64,000 nt of DNA from the NCBI GenBank assembly GCA_937868095.1, contig CALMLO010000066.1, positions 1-64,000 on the forward strand, written 5' to 3'. The translations under genes and the position numbers were made by a program. The notes beneath the pieces were generated by a model. That model saw only the letters and a program-made list of their open reading frames with translations. It was not told the DNA's origin and did not search any database. How positions within the stretch are numbered: position 1 is the stretch's first letter; each line of letters starts with the position of its first letter. Shown piece by piece: positions 1-7,771 of the stretch. The DNA comes from an uncultured Phycisphaerales bacterium (GTDB lineage: Bacteria; Planctomycetota; Phycisphaerae; Sedimentisphaerales; Anaerohalosphaeraceae).

Positions 1-1
1 T

Positions 2-226
2 GTATATATCCGGGACTCCAAGAACCCTGCCGAGGCACGGTTCGGGCTGCGGCGGTACTTTGAGCATTACAACCGACGCCGGCGACATCAGTCGCTGGGC
101 CGGAAAACGCCGGCGGTGGTCTATGGCCTTGCAAAAGGAAGTGATATTGCTAGAATAATGAAGACAGATGGCGACCGAGCCAAGAGCCGGTTAACCGTTA
201 ACCTGTGCGAAACAGTTCCACCTTAA
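2..226 (+). CDS. IS3-family transposase OrfB, C-terminal fragment (5' end outside window)
   Basis: The reading frame is open from the window edge to a TAA at 224-226 and gives the last 74 residues of an integrase-core transposase. The stretch HYNRRRRHQSLGRKTP is the usual IS3-family OrfB C-terminal motif (YN-x-RPHQ-x-LG-x-xTP). The stop lies 33 bp inside the right terminal repeat of the element. The protein carries out DDE strand transfer, but only the end of its rve domain is visible here, so neither its activity nor its subgroup can be judged. It is the left boundary of the AT-rich SIR2-HerA segment. Confidence 0.85.
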   Translation, partial: VYIRDSKNPAEARFGLRRYFEHYNRRRRHQSLGRKTPAVVYGLAKGSDIARIMKTDGDRAKSRLTVNLCETVPP

Positions 227-259
227 TTCAAGGGTGATTCTGTCCAGCGCATGGGGACA
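209..259 (+). mobile_element. Right terminal end of an IS3-family element
   Basis: Read on the minus strand, this end starts TGTCCCCA, then CTGGACAG, then AAGGTGGAA followed by TGTTT. The same blocks in the same order occur at 3994-4034, so the two are opposite ends of the same IS type. The element ends at about 259, just after GGGGACA. No matching target duplication is visible between this end and the one at 3994, as expected if they belong to two copies. Confidence 0.75.
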
Positions 260-313
260 ACCTAAAGTACAGTATAAATGATATTATAAAGAATGTATCT
301 TTGAGAGGCTACA

Positions 314-1681
314 ATGGCAGAAACAGATACAGAGAAGGATTTCATAAATACCTTAAAATCCTCTGATGGACAAAATAAGCATTTTCTGAAATTATTTGAT
401 AAGACTGGGCAAGAATTCGTTCATTTTACGGGCGTTGGCGAAGAGGACAAAAAATCACTCGAAGAGCTTAAATTACGAATAACGTGTTTTTTTCAGGAAG
501 CATTAAAATTAGATACAGTTTCCTTCTTGTTTGGAACGGGGTCATCAAAACCTCTAGGAGCAGAAAGCATCAATGAAATACCATCATCTATATGCCAAAA
601 GATTCAACAAGGAGGAGTAAAGAATGCTTGTAAGATGGTGGTTGATTCTATTAGCGATAATAAGTGTGATACCAACGCTGGATGCAAAATTAATTTAGAG
701 AAATTATTGGGAGACTTAATAAGACTTAATAATGTCACCACATGTTTCAAAGGCATATTAAATTTCAAGACAGACGATGCTAAAAAAGGAGAAGACGATA
801 AAGAGCCAGATATATCCAATAAAGTTTTGGAATTAATAAGATTGATTAAACAAGAATTGTTCACTTCCTGTAATGTACCGATTACAGGAAGAGTTTTCAA
901 GGAATATGAAGCAGATCCATTGATTGTTCATAAAGAATTTATTAAAAAAGTACTAGCGAGACCATTGAATCTTAAACGAATCAACCTCTTTACAACAAAT
1001 TATGATTTGGCGTTTGAGAAAACAATGGACGCTTTAGGCGTAATTTATATTGATGGATTTGTTGGCAACATAAAAAGAACATTTAAGCCAGAAGTGTATA
1101 ACTATGATTATTATTTTCCCGCCTCTACCACGGAAGGTCGAGTCCACCGACTAGATAAAGTTGTCCACCTATATAAATTACATGGTTCATTGGACTGGGT
1201 AGAATACTCACCGGATTCGAAAAATATATATGGCATTGAACAGAAGAAAGATTCTGCCCGTTTTGATGAAAGTATTATAATCTACCCCCAGCCGATGAAA
1301 GAAGAGGAAACCTTAGGTTTTCCATATTCTGAAATGTTCAGAAGGTTTGCTTCAATTATTCAACAACCACAAAATGTGTTGATTACTTATGGTTACGGAT
1401 TTGGAGACGAACATATAAATAGAGTAATATATAATGCTTTGTCTATATCTACCTTTCATTTGATTGTTGTTTCCTATGGCTGGACGGAATCTCTGAAGCG
1501 GTTTTATGAAATGGCGAAAGAAGATTCACGCATCAGTTTCTTAATAGGTGAATATTTGGGAGACTGGAAAAGATTTGTTTATGAAATGTTGCCCGATATT
1601 AAGCAATTAGAGCTAGAAGAAAACATTGTGAAGACAATGAAGAAATTGAAAGGCGAAGATAAGACAGAAGGAGACGAATAA
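314..1681 (+). CDS. SIR2-family NADase-like effector of a SIR2-HerA defence pair
   Basis: This 455-residue protein has the landmarks of the SIR2-like fold used in antiphage systems: FLFGTGSS near residues 71-79 (nucleotide-binding loop), TTNYDLAFE near 229-237, KLHGSLDW near 288-295, and a late ITYGYGFGDEHIN segment. In characterised SIR2-HerA pairs such a protein depletes NAD+ on infection; that role is inferred here from family and partner. The start is preceded by GAGAGG. The stop is 2 bp before the HerA start, so the two are co-transcribed and probably translationally coupled. Codon use is strongly AT-rich compared with the genes after 4.1 kb, which suggests recent acquisition. Confidence 0.85.
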   Translation: MAETDTEKDFINTLKSSDGQNKHFLKLFDKTGQEFVHFTGVGEEDKKSLEELKLRITCFFQEALKLDTVSFLFGTGSSKPLGAESINEIPSSICQKIQQGGVKNACKMVVDSISDNKCDTNAGCKINLEKLLGDLIRLNNVTTCFKGILNFKTDDAKKGEDDKEPDISNKVLELIRLIKQELFTSCNVPITGRVFKEYEADPLIVHKEFIKKVLARPLNLKRINLFTTNYDLAFEKTMDALGVIYIDGFVGNIKRTFKPEVYNYDYYFPASTTEGRVHRLDKVVHLYKLHGSLDWVEYSPDSKNIYGIEQKKDSARFDESIIIYPQPMKEEETLGFPYSEMFRRFASIIQQPQNVLITYGYGFGDEHINRVIYNALSISTFHLIVVSYGWTESLKRFYEMAKEDSRISFLIGEYLGDWKRFVYEMLPDIKQLELEENIVKTMKKLKGEDKTEGDE

Positions 1682-1683
1682 TT

Positions 1684-3888
1684 GTGGAAAAAGACAGGCA
1701 AATAGGGCGAGTACTCAATGTAGATAGCTTTAAAGTTCTTATCGAGATAGATAAGGAAAATAAAAGCCTCACAAAAACACATTACTTCGGTATATATCCT
1801 GTCGCCAGAATAAATTCGTATGTGATTATTCCTGTTGGCTACGAAAAGATAGTTGGTCATATTACAAAAGTCCAGATGTTCACAGAAGCTGAAGGTTCTC
1901 TGAACAAAACCACGATTACTTTGCCTGATGTTAAAAGATTGATATGGGCAACAATGATAGGAACTATCAAAAAAAAAGGCGATGACGAATATTACGAACA
2001 AGGGATTACATCTTTCCCATCTTTAGATAATCCTGTATGTTTTATTTTGAAGAATGAATTGGATTTAATATTCGATGAAAAGGCTGAATACCCACTGCCA
2101 GATCAGCAGGTAAATGCCTCAAAGAATTATTATGTCCCCATTGGGAAAAGTACCGCGTTCCCTGAATACGAAATAAAAATTGACCCTGATGCATTATTTG
2201 GTAAACATCTCGCAGTCCTCGGCAATACAGGTTCAGGCAAATCTTGCACGATAACATCTCTGATACAAACATTATTAAAAAGAGAATATGGAGATAAGAA
2301 AATAACGAATGCACACTTTATAATATTAGACACAAATGGTGAATACAGCAGTGCCTTCATAAAGCGAGATCAAGAGGGGAAAATCATTGGGCGAATAGGA
2401 GATTGTCTGATAATTAACAAGGAAGGGTTGAAAATCCCTTATTGGTTCATGAATTTTGATGATTTCAAAACGCTTTTTAAAGCAACCGAGGGCAGCCAAG
2501 CTCCTGTATTAAATGCAGCGTTGGTTTTAGCAAAAGAAAAAATTGAAGGTGACAATCCCATTACATTTTACAAATTAATATGCAACGAGTTATGGGAGAT
2601 ATACAATACTATTTTAAAGACAGAAGAGAGTTGGAAAAAAGCAACGTCTTTAGGCAACTGCTGTAATCGCATTTTAAAAACGATAGAAGACAACGAGGCA
2701 CAGATTGGCTCTTATTTGACGAGTAAACACATTTCGTTAACCACTGGGGATATTAAAAGTGCTATATTACAAATAAACAACTATTTAGAGGTTAATCCGA
2801 AAAATAAACAATATTACAGCTTTAAAGCCGGAATTGATTTTTCAAGTTATCTAAAATGGTATGAAAAATATCAATCTATATTTGATCCAGCATTGCCTGG
2901 ATTTGATATGTCTCAGACAATGATTGATGCGGATATGCCTATATTTTTTGAAAAGAATAATTTTGCATCAAAATATTTATATCAAGCGATGGATATTGAG
3001 AGTAGAGAAAACAGTCGAATTAGAGAATATTGTTCGACATTAATATTAAGAATAAATTCTTTTTTCAACGACGAACGATATAAAATTCTTTTTGATGATT
3101 ACGAGAATTTTCCTTATGCGTTAGCCACTTTTCTGAGATATTGTTTTGGTAGAATGAGCAATGCGAAAATGACGGAGTTCGGCAAAAATATAGATGGACA
3201 AAAAACAGGGACGCCGCCATTTTTAGAATATTATTTAAAAGAACAAGGCTTGACTCAAAAAGAAGGCAAAAACCATCAAATAATTATTTTTGATATGAGC
3301 CTGCTAGCTTCAGATATTCTGGAGAACATAACCGCACTTTTGGGAAGATTGGTATTAGAATTCATGCAAAGAATGGGAAAGAAACAAGAAGAACGAGGGT
3401 CATTCCCTGTTGTGATAGTGTTAGAAGAGGCACATAACTATATTCCAGAAAAGAAAAGAAGTGAAGAAAAAGAATCGATATCTAAAATTGTATTTGAAAG
3501 AATAGCGAGGGAAGGACGGAAATACGGTCTTAGTTTAGTGGTATCATCACAGCGACCAAGTGAGTTATCTAAGACGGTACTCTCGCAGTGCAATTCATTT
3601 ATTGTGCATAGAATTCAAAACCCTGAAGACCAAAAATATATACAAACGATAGTCCCTTCTATTAATGAAGACTTGTTAAAACAACTTCCATCCCTAGCTC
3701 AACGAACGGCATTAATATTTGGTGATTGCGTGAGAGCTCCAGCACAATTATATATGAATCAAGCAGATCCATTACCGGATAGTAGAGACCCAAAGTTCAT
3801 GAAGCACTGGTTGAAATTAGATACAACACAGAAAGAAGAACCAGATTTTGAAAAGATTTGCGAGCAGTGGGAAGGTAAAACACGATAG
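1684..3888 (+). CDS. HerA-like DUF87 ATPase of a SIR2-HerA defence pair
   Basis: The 734-residue protein starts with GTG directly after the SIR2 gene. An N-terminal HAS-barrel-like region of about 150 residues precedes the Walker A motif GNTGSGKS (residues 180-187). The Walker B segment VVIVLEEAHNYI is near 575-586, and the region around AREGRKYGLSLVVSSQRPS has the arginine and sensor features of HerA/FtsK hexameric ATPases. In known systems the HerA ring assembles with its SIR2 partner and both are needed for defence. Length and motif order are normal and no frameshift is seen. Like its partner it is AT-rich. The assignment is firm; in vivo defence is inferred. Confidence 0.88.
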   Translation: MEKDRQIGRVLNVDSFKVLIEIDKENKSLTKTHYFGIYPVARINSYVIIPVGYEKIVGHITKVQMFTEAEGSLNKTTITLPDVKRLIWATMIGTIKKKGDDEYYEQGITSFPSLDNPVCFILKNELDLIFDEKAEYPLPDQQVNASKNYYVPIGKSTAFPEYEIKIDPDALFGKHLAVLGNTGSGKSCTITSLIQTLLKREYGDKKITNAHFIILDTNGEYSSAFIKRDQEGKIIGRIGDCLIINKEGLKIPYWFMNFDDFKTLFKATEGSQAPVLNAALVLAKEKIEGDNPITFYKLICNELWEIYNTILKTEESWKKATSLGNCCNRILKTIEDNEAQIGSYLTSKHISLTTGDIKSAILQINNYLEVNPKNKQYYSFKAGIDFSSYLKWYEKYQSIFDPALPGFDMSQTMIDADMPIFFEKNNFASKYLYQAMDIESRENSRIREYCSTLILRINSFFNDERYKILFDDYENFPYALATFLRYCFGRMSNAKMTEFGKNIDGQKTGTPPFLEYYLKEQGLTQKEGKNHQIIIFDMSLLASDILENITALLGRLVLEFMQRMGKKQEERGSFPVVIVLEEAHNYIPEKKRSEEKESISKIVFERIAREGRKYGLSLVVSSQRPSELSKTVLSQCNSFIVHRIQNPEDQKYIQTIVPSINEDLLKQLPSLAQRTALIFGDCVRAPAQLYMNQADPLPDSRDPKFMKHWLKLDTTQKEEPDFEKICEQWEGKTR

Positions 3889-3925
3889 ATGAAAATAGTT
3901 TCCCAGATTAGACTCATGATTTTAG

Positions 3926-3940
3926 AATATACAGTATATT
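3926..3940. repeat. 15-bp AT-rich palindrome
   Basis: AATATAC-A-GTATATT is a perfect inverted repeat with a single central base, 38 bp after the HerA stop. It has no T-tract and is not an obvious terminator. It may be a regulatory site or chance in AT-rich DNA. Confidence 0.3.
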
Positions 3941-3993
3941 GGCAGATAAGTTAATTGAATTTAAATATAGGTAGTATGATGGAAGTTTGAGCG

Positions 3994-4095
3994 TGTCCCC
4001 AAAAACTGGACAGTTGTTTAAGGTGGAATTGTTTTCGGGTATACTGGAGCGAAAAGCCCCGAAAGGAACTCGAAACAATGACACAGAAGCGGCGG
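3994..4095 (+). mobile_element. Truncated left end of an IS3-family element
   Basis: The sequence begins TGTCCCCA, then CTGGACAG, AAGGTGGAA and TTGTTT, matching the inverted right end at 209-259. About 85 bp in, an OrfA-like start ATG at 4079 encodes only MTQKRR before a stop, where IS3 OrfA proteins normally continue with a basic helix-turn-helix. The rest of the element is gone and host sequence (the 3' end of the ACT-domain gene) begins by 4115. Together with 209-259 this brackets the SIR2-HerA genes with IS ends in the same orientation. Confidence 0.7.
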
Positions 4096-4114
4096 TAAAC
4101 GGCCGGCCGGGGGG

Positions 4115-4420
4115 CTATACGCGGTGCATCATTTTGAAGATGTTTTCGTGCTGGAGTGTGATGGTCAGGTCCATTTGACGGGCGATTTTGTTCAGGCGGG
4201 TCTGGAGTTCTTCCAGTTCCACTGCGGCGTCGGTGATGTCAATCGCCATCGTCATCACAAAATACTCCTGCATAATCCGCTGGCTCACATCGATAATATT
4301 GATATTCGCCCTGGCCATCGTGTTAGCAATGCGTGCGATGATTCCGACCTTGTCTTTGCCTGTAACCGTCACAATGCAGATTTGCGAGACCTGCCTTTTT
4401 TGGTTCTTTGCAGCTGCCAT
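4115..4420 (-). CDS. ACT-domain protein (UPF0237 type)
   Basis: This 101-residue protein is a single ACT-domain unit: ICIVTVTGKDKVGIIARIAN, then INIIDVSQRIMQEYFVMTM, ending in HENIFKMMHRV, the normal end of this family. Such small ACT proteins are thought to bind amino acids or other small ligands as regulators; no enzyme domain is present. The start at 4420 has AAGGAG seven bases upstream, so the longer open frame extending to 5518 is not used. The gene is divergent from the DAHP synthase gene with 168 bp between starts, which makes a link to aromatic amino acid control possible. Its 3' end lies about 20 bp from the IS remnant. Confidence 0.85.
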   Translation of the reverse strand: MAAAKNQKRQVSQICIVTVTGKDKVGIIARIANTMARANINIIDVSQRIMQEYFVMTMAIDITDAAVELEELQTRLNKIARQMDLTITLQHENIFKMMHRV

Positions 4421-4588
4421 ATCAAACTCCTTAAGAGGCGTTTTCCTGCTTTCAAAGTCTATTATTATAGCCCCCTTCCGCCGGGCTTCCACTAAAATCA
4501 GAGAGCAAGCGGGGAGGTTGTCTTGAAATTTGCAGGGATTTGGATTAAAATAGGGTTTTGACTGAAAAACTGAAACTGGAATAAAACT

Positions 4589-5647
4589 ATGGAGATTATA
4601 GATAATCTTAATATTCGGTGTTTTAAGCCGCTGATTACCCCCCAGCAGCTGAAATCCGAGATACCTCAGACAGCCGAGCAGGCCAAGGTTGTCGCTTCTT
4701 CCCGCCAAACCATTCAGAATATTCTTGTCGGTCAGGACCGGCGGCGAATCGTCATTACCGGCCCGTGCAGTCTGCATGATGCGGATGCGACGCTGGAATA
4801 TGCGCGGCGGCTGAAAAAGCTTCAGGAGGAAATTGCCGACAGAGTCTTTCTGGTGATGAGGACCTATTTCGAGAAACCGCGGACGACGCTCGGGTGGAAG
4901 GGGATACTTTATGACCCCCGTCTGGACGGCTCGTATGACATTGAGAACGGCATCCGGCTGTCGCGGCGGATTCTGTCTGACATTACGTCTATCGGGCTGC
5001 CTGCGGCGACGGAGTTTCTTGATCCGATTGTGCCTCAGTATCTGTCTGATTATATCAGTTGGGCTGCGATCGGGGCCCGCACCTCTGAATCGCAGATTCA
5101 CCGTCAGATGGCCAGCGGGCTTTCTATGCCGATCGGCTTCAAAAACGCCACTGACGGCAATCTTGAAATTGCACTGGACGGCATTAAGGCCGCCCTGAGT
5201 TCTCATTCCTTCCTGGGCATCGACCAGAACGGGAAAGTGATTATTGCTGAAACGACGGGCAATAAATACGGGCATCTGGTGATGCGCGGCGGCACAAGCG
5301 GCCCTAATTATACGAGCGAGTATGTTGCCTTTGCGGAAGTTCTGCTTAGAAAGGCGCAGATTCCAAACGGCATTATCATCGACTGCAGCCACGCGAACTC
5401 GCACAAAAACTATAAATATCAGCGGCAAGTTCTTTTCGACGTGGCCGACCAAATCAAAAACGGAAACAAAAGTATTATCGGGATTATGCTTGAAAGTTTT
5501 CTCAAGGAAGGCAAACAAAGCATCGGTGCGCCGGGGGGGCTGAAGTTTGGGATTTCGCTCACGGACAGCTGCATCGGATGGGAAGAAACAGAAGAACTTA
5601 TCCGTTTTTTTGCTGAGGCCGTGGAATCTGCGTCTCTAACTCATTGA
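4589..5647 (+). CDS. aroF: 3-deoxy-7-phosphoheptulonate (DAHP) synthase, AroG/AroF type
   Basis: The 352-residue enzyme condenses phosphoenolpyruvate and erythrose 4-phosphate in the first step of the shikimate pathway. Visible signatures of the type I microbial class include ITGPCSLHD (residues 57-64), MRTYFEKPRTTLGWKG, the DPRLDGS loop, GARTSESQIHR, GFKNATDG and HLVMRGG, with IIDCSHANSHKN towards the C terminus. Length fits the family. The feedback isoform (Phe, Tyr or Trp) cannot be told from sequence alone, so the symbol is generic. An AATAAA-type box lies just before the start and the Shine-Dalgarno match is weak. The stop overlaps the region holding the downstream LacI regulator's control sites. 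Confidence 0.93.
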   Translation: MEIIDNLNIRCFKPLITPQQLKSEIPQTAEQAKVVASSRQTIQNILVGQDRRRIVITGPCSLHDADATLEYARRLKKLQEEIADRVFLVMRTYFEKPRTTLGWKGILYDPRLDGSYDIENGIRLSRRILSDITSIGLPAATEFLDPIVPQYLSDYISWAAIGARTSESQIHRQMASGLSMPIGFKNATDGNLEIALDGIKAALSSHSFLGIDQNGKVIIAETTGNKYGHLVMRGGTSGPNYTSEYVAFAEVLLRKAQIPNGIIIDCSHANSHKNYKYQRQVLFDVADQIKNGNKSIIGIMLESFLKEGKQSIGAPGGLKFGISLTDSCIGWEETEELIRFFAEAVESASLTH

Positions 5648-5689
5648 ACAAGAAGGCGTTAGGGACACTTCTAAAATTTCCTCTTTTTA

Positions 5690-5701
5690 CGAAAATTTTC
5701 G
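5690..5701. promoter_or_regulatory. Candidate operator, 12-bp perfect palindrome
   Basis: CGAAAATTTTCG sits eight bases before the -35 hexamer of the LacI-family gene. LacI/PurR-type proteins bind AT-rich palindromes near their own promoters, so autoregulation is plausible but inferred. Confidence 0.4.
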
Positions 5702-5709
5702 AAAAATCG

Positions 5710-5738
5710 TTGACTTTTTCGTCAATTTTCGTTATCTT
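5710..5738 (+). promoter_or_regulatory. Sigma-70-type promoter of the LacI-family gene (leaderless)
   Basis: TTGACT at 5710-5715 and TATCTT at 5733-5738 are separated by 17 bp. The expected start of transcription, about seven bases after the -10 box, falls at the ATG at 5746. No Shine-Dalgarno sequence precedes that ATG, so the mRNA is probably leaderless. Confidence 0.55.
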
Positions 5739-5745
5739 GCCTATT

Positions 5746-6807
5746 ATGACACGCAAACGTGTAAATCAGAAAGATATTGCTGAAACGCTCAACATTTCTG
5801 TTGCAACGGTTTCGAAGGCCCTCCGCGGTGATTACTCGGACATCAACGAAGAAACCCGCCAGCGTGTCCTGAACATGGCCACCAAACTTGGGTATGACTC
5901 GGGCTCCCACATTCAGCCGGCTCTTGAAGAGGAGGAGCGAAAGCCGTGCATGGTGGGTGTTCTGATTCTGCGGAAATATCACGAATGGCAGCATACGCAT
6001 TATTTTGCCGGAATGAGCGAGAAATGCGCCAAAATGAATGTTTCGCTCATCGTTCACTACGTTGAAGAAGAGGACAGCCGACAGATTCTTTACCCTGAAA
6101 ATCAGCCGCCGGCTATGCGGGACGGCCAAATTCAAGGGCTGATTCTGGCTAACCGCTGGCCGACGGACGTGGTTCGAACGCTGTCGGAAAGTTTTCCGTG
6201 TGTATCCCTTCTTTATGATTATTTTCCCCTTCCTATTGATGTGGTGGGTGTTGATGAAAGCCAGGGGGTTTCTCTGCTGATAGACCACTTGCTTACGCGA
6301 GGTCATACGAACATTGGGTTTTTCGGGAACTGCGGACAGGTGGTTTATGCTCGCAATCGTTTTGCGATGTACGCGGCTTCTCTGTATCGTGTTGGTCTTC
6401 CGTTCCTTCCTGAAAACGTCTGCAATCTGGGCCCGGCGACGCTTGAGGATAAGGAAGAGGACCTGAACGGACAGATTGAGCATGCTGTCGAACGGATTGA
6501 AAAGGGAGTTCGCGCATGGATTTGTGCCAATGACTGGGTGGGATATTTGCTTTGCCGAGGACTATTTGATCGGGGGTTCCGGATTCCGGGGGACGTGTCG
6601 GTTGCGGGTTTTGACAACACGGAAGACAACACACTGGGCTGTCCGCGACTGACCAGCATCTCCGTTCCAGCGCTTCGGATGGGGGCCGAATCGCTGCGTC
6701 GGCTGCTGAATCGCATCCGTTATCCGAAAAGTCCACCTCTGAAAGTGCTGCTGCCGGTTCAGTTGTTTGAGGGCCAAACGACCGGTCCGGTGCCAACGAA
6801 CGTGTAG
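5746..6807 (+). CDS. LacI-family transcriptional regulator
   Basis: The 353-residue protein has the LacI helix-turn-helix at residues 5-27 (VNQKDIAETLNISVATVSKA) with the hinge helix following, and a periplasmic-binding-protein-like effector domain (IQGLILANRWP, VGVDESQG, NIGFFGN, DVSVAGFDNTED). Most such proteins sense a sugar. The frame is open 34 codons further upstream, but a -35/-10 pair lies inside that extension and the HTH begins just after ATG 5746, so this start is chosen. Its targets are unknown: no sugar operon is adjacent and the gene is followed by a strong terminator, so it may act elsewhere. Confidence 0.85.
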   Translation: MTRKRVNQKDIAETLNISVATVSKALRGDYSDINEETRQRVLNMATKLGYDSGSHIQPALEEEERKPCMVGVLILRKYHEWQHTHYFAGMSEKCAKMNVSLIVHYVEEEDSRQILYPENQPPAMRDGQIQGLILANRWPTDVVRTLSESFPCVSLLYDYFPLPIDVVGVDESQGVSLLIDHLLTRGHTNIGFFGNCGQVVYARNRFAMYAASLYRVGLPFLPENVCNLGPATLEDKEEDLNGQIEHAVERIEKGVRAWICANDWVGYLLCRGLFDRGFRIPGDVSVAGFDNTEDNTLGCPRLTSISVPALRMGAESLRRLLNRIRYPKSPPLKVLLPVQLFEGQTTGPVPTNV

Positions 6808-6852
6808 AGTTGAAAGGGTGGGCAGCTGCAAGCCGGAGAGGGCTTGCAAAAG

Positions 6853-6893
6853 CAAGAAAAAACGATCTGTTCCGGGGGGATCGTTTTTTCTTG
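6853..6893. terminator. Strong intrinsic terminator, probably bidirectional
   Basis: A 15-bp perfect stem (6853-6867 with 6879-6893) closes an 11-base loop. The arms carry A6 and T6 tracts, so it can end transcription from either side. It lies 45 bp after the LacI-family gene. Confidence 0.8.
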
Positions 6894-7066
6894 TTTTCCA
6901 ATTCTGAACCAACAAGACCCAGAAACTATACATCCCCCTCTCCATGGGTCTTTCCTTAGGGGCTTCCTTTTGTTTTGCGGGCGTTCTGCCGAACAAAAAT
7001 GCTTGATTTTGAGGCAAACTCAGCCGATATATACTGACTGAACGTTTCTATTTCTGGAGATTGTCG

Positions 7067-7768
7067 ATGACGGAATACAGCAAACTGCCTACAGAAGAAC
7101 CATGGCGCATCTTTCGGATTATGGCCGAATTTGTGGAAGGGTTTGAGGAGCTTGCGAATATAGGACCTGCCGTATCTGTGTTCGGTTCGGCTCGTGAAAA
7201 ACCCGGCAGTCACTATTACCAATTGGCGGAAGAGACGGCGTACCTTGTGGGTAAGGCGGGCTTTGCTGTAATGACAGGCGGGGGCGGGGGTATTATGGAG
7301 GCCGCCAATAAAGGTGCTCGGCGGGCGGGCGTCAAAAGCATCGGCTTGAATATTGAGCTGCCCCATGAACAAGTTCCCAATCCGTACCAGACTCTTTCTC
7401 TGCATTTCCGATATTTCTTTTGCCGAAAGGTGATGTTCGTCAAGTATGCGCATGGGTTCATTGTGATGCCCGGGGGCTACGGCACACTCGATGAATTTTC
7501 TGAGGCCCTTCTGCTTATTCAGACTCTCAAACAGGCCTACTTTCCCGTGGTGTGCATGGGCAGTGAATTCTGGAAAGGGCTGGTGGATTGGCTCAAGAAA
7601 GAGGTGCAGGAAAGTCATCAATACATCGACCCGGAGGATTTGAATGTCTTTACTGTTTGCGATGAGCCGCAGAAGGCCGCAGACATCATCCGGGAATTTC
7701 ATCAGACCAACGGGCGCGGGGGCTATCGTCAGCCGCCGGGTATCCGGAAATGGACGGACGGGCAGTAA
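7067..7768 (+). CDS. LOG-family protein (TIGR00730, lysine-decarboxylase-like fold)
   Basis: The 233-residue protein has the LOG-family signature MPGGYGTLDE and the upstream nucleotide-binding run VMTGGGGGIMEAANKGA. Family members remove ribose 5-phosphate from cytokinin- or purine-type nucleotides; in bacteria the true substrate is often unknown. The start at ATG 7067 is preferred over the TTG two codons earlier because GGAG lies seven bases before it. The gene is convergent with the radical SAM gene, with only 3 bp between their stops. The N-terminal helix (EEPWRIFRIMAEFVEGF) is typical of the bacterial subgroup. Confidence 0.85.
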   Translation: MTEYSKLPTEEPWRIFRIMAEFVEGFEELANIGPAVSVFGSAREKPGSHYYQLAEETAYLVGKAGFAVMTGGGGGIMEAANKGARRAGVKSIGLNIELPHEQVPNPYQTLSLHFRYFFCRKVMFVKYAHGFIVMPGGYGTLDEFSEALLLIQTLKQAYFPVVCMGSEFWKGLVDWLKKEVQESHQYIDPEDLNVFTVCDEPQKAADIIREFHQTNGRGGYRQPPGIRKWTDGQ

Positions 7769-7771
7769 TTC

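Noticed and set aside
314-3888. SIR2-HerA as a new defence system
   Set aside because: The pairing of a SIR2-like protein with a HerA ATPase is already known as an antiphage system; only the IS-bounded setting is of note.
4421-5518. Long open frame on the minus strand across the DAHP synthase gene, joined to the ACT-domain gene
   Set aside because: It is the antisense of a clear AroG-type enzyme, and the ACT protein has its own start with a good ribosome site at 4420.
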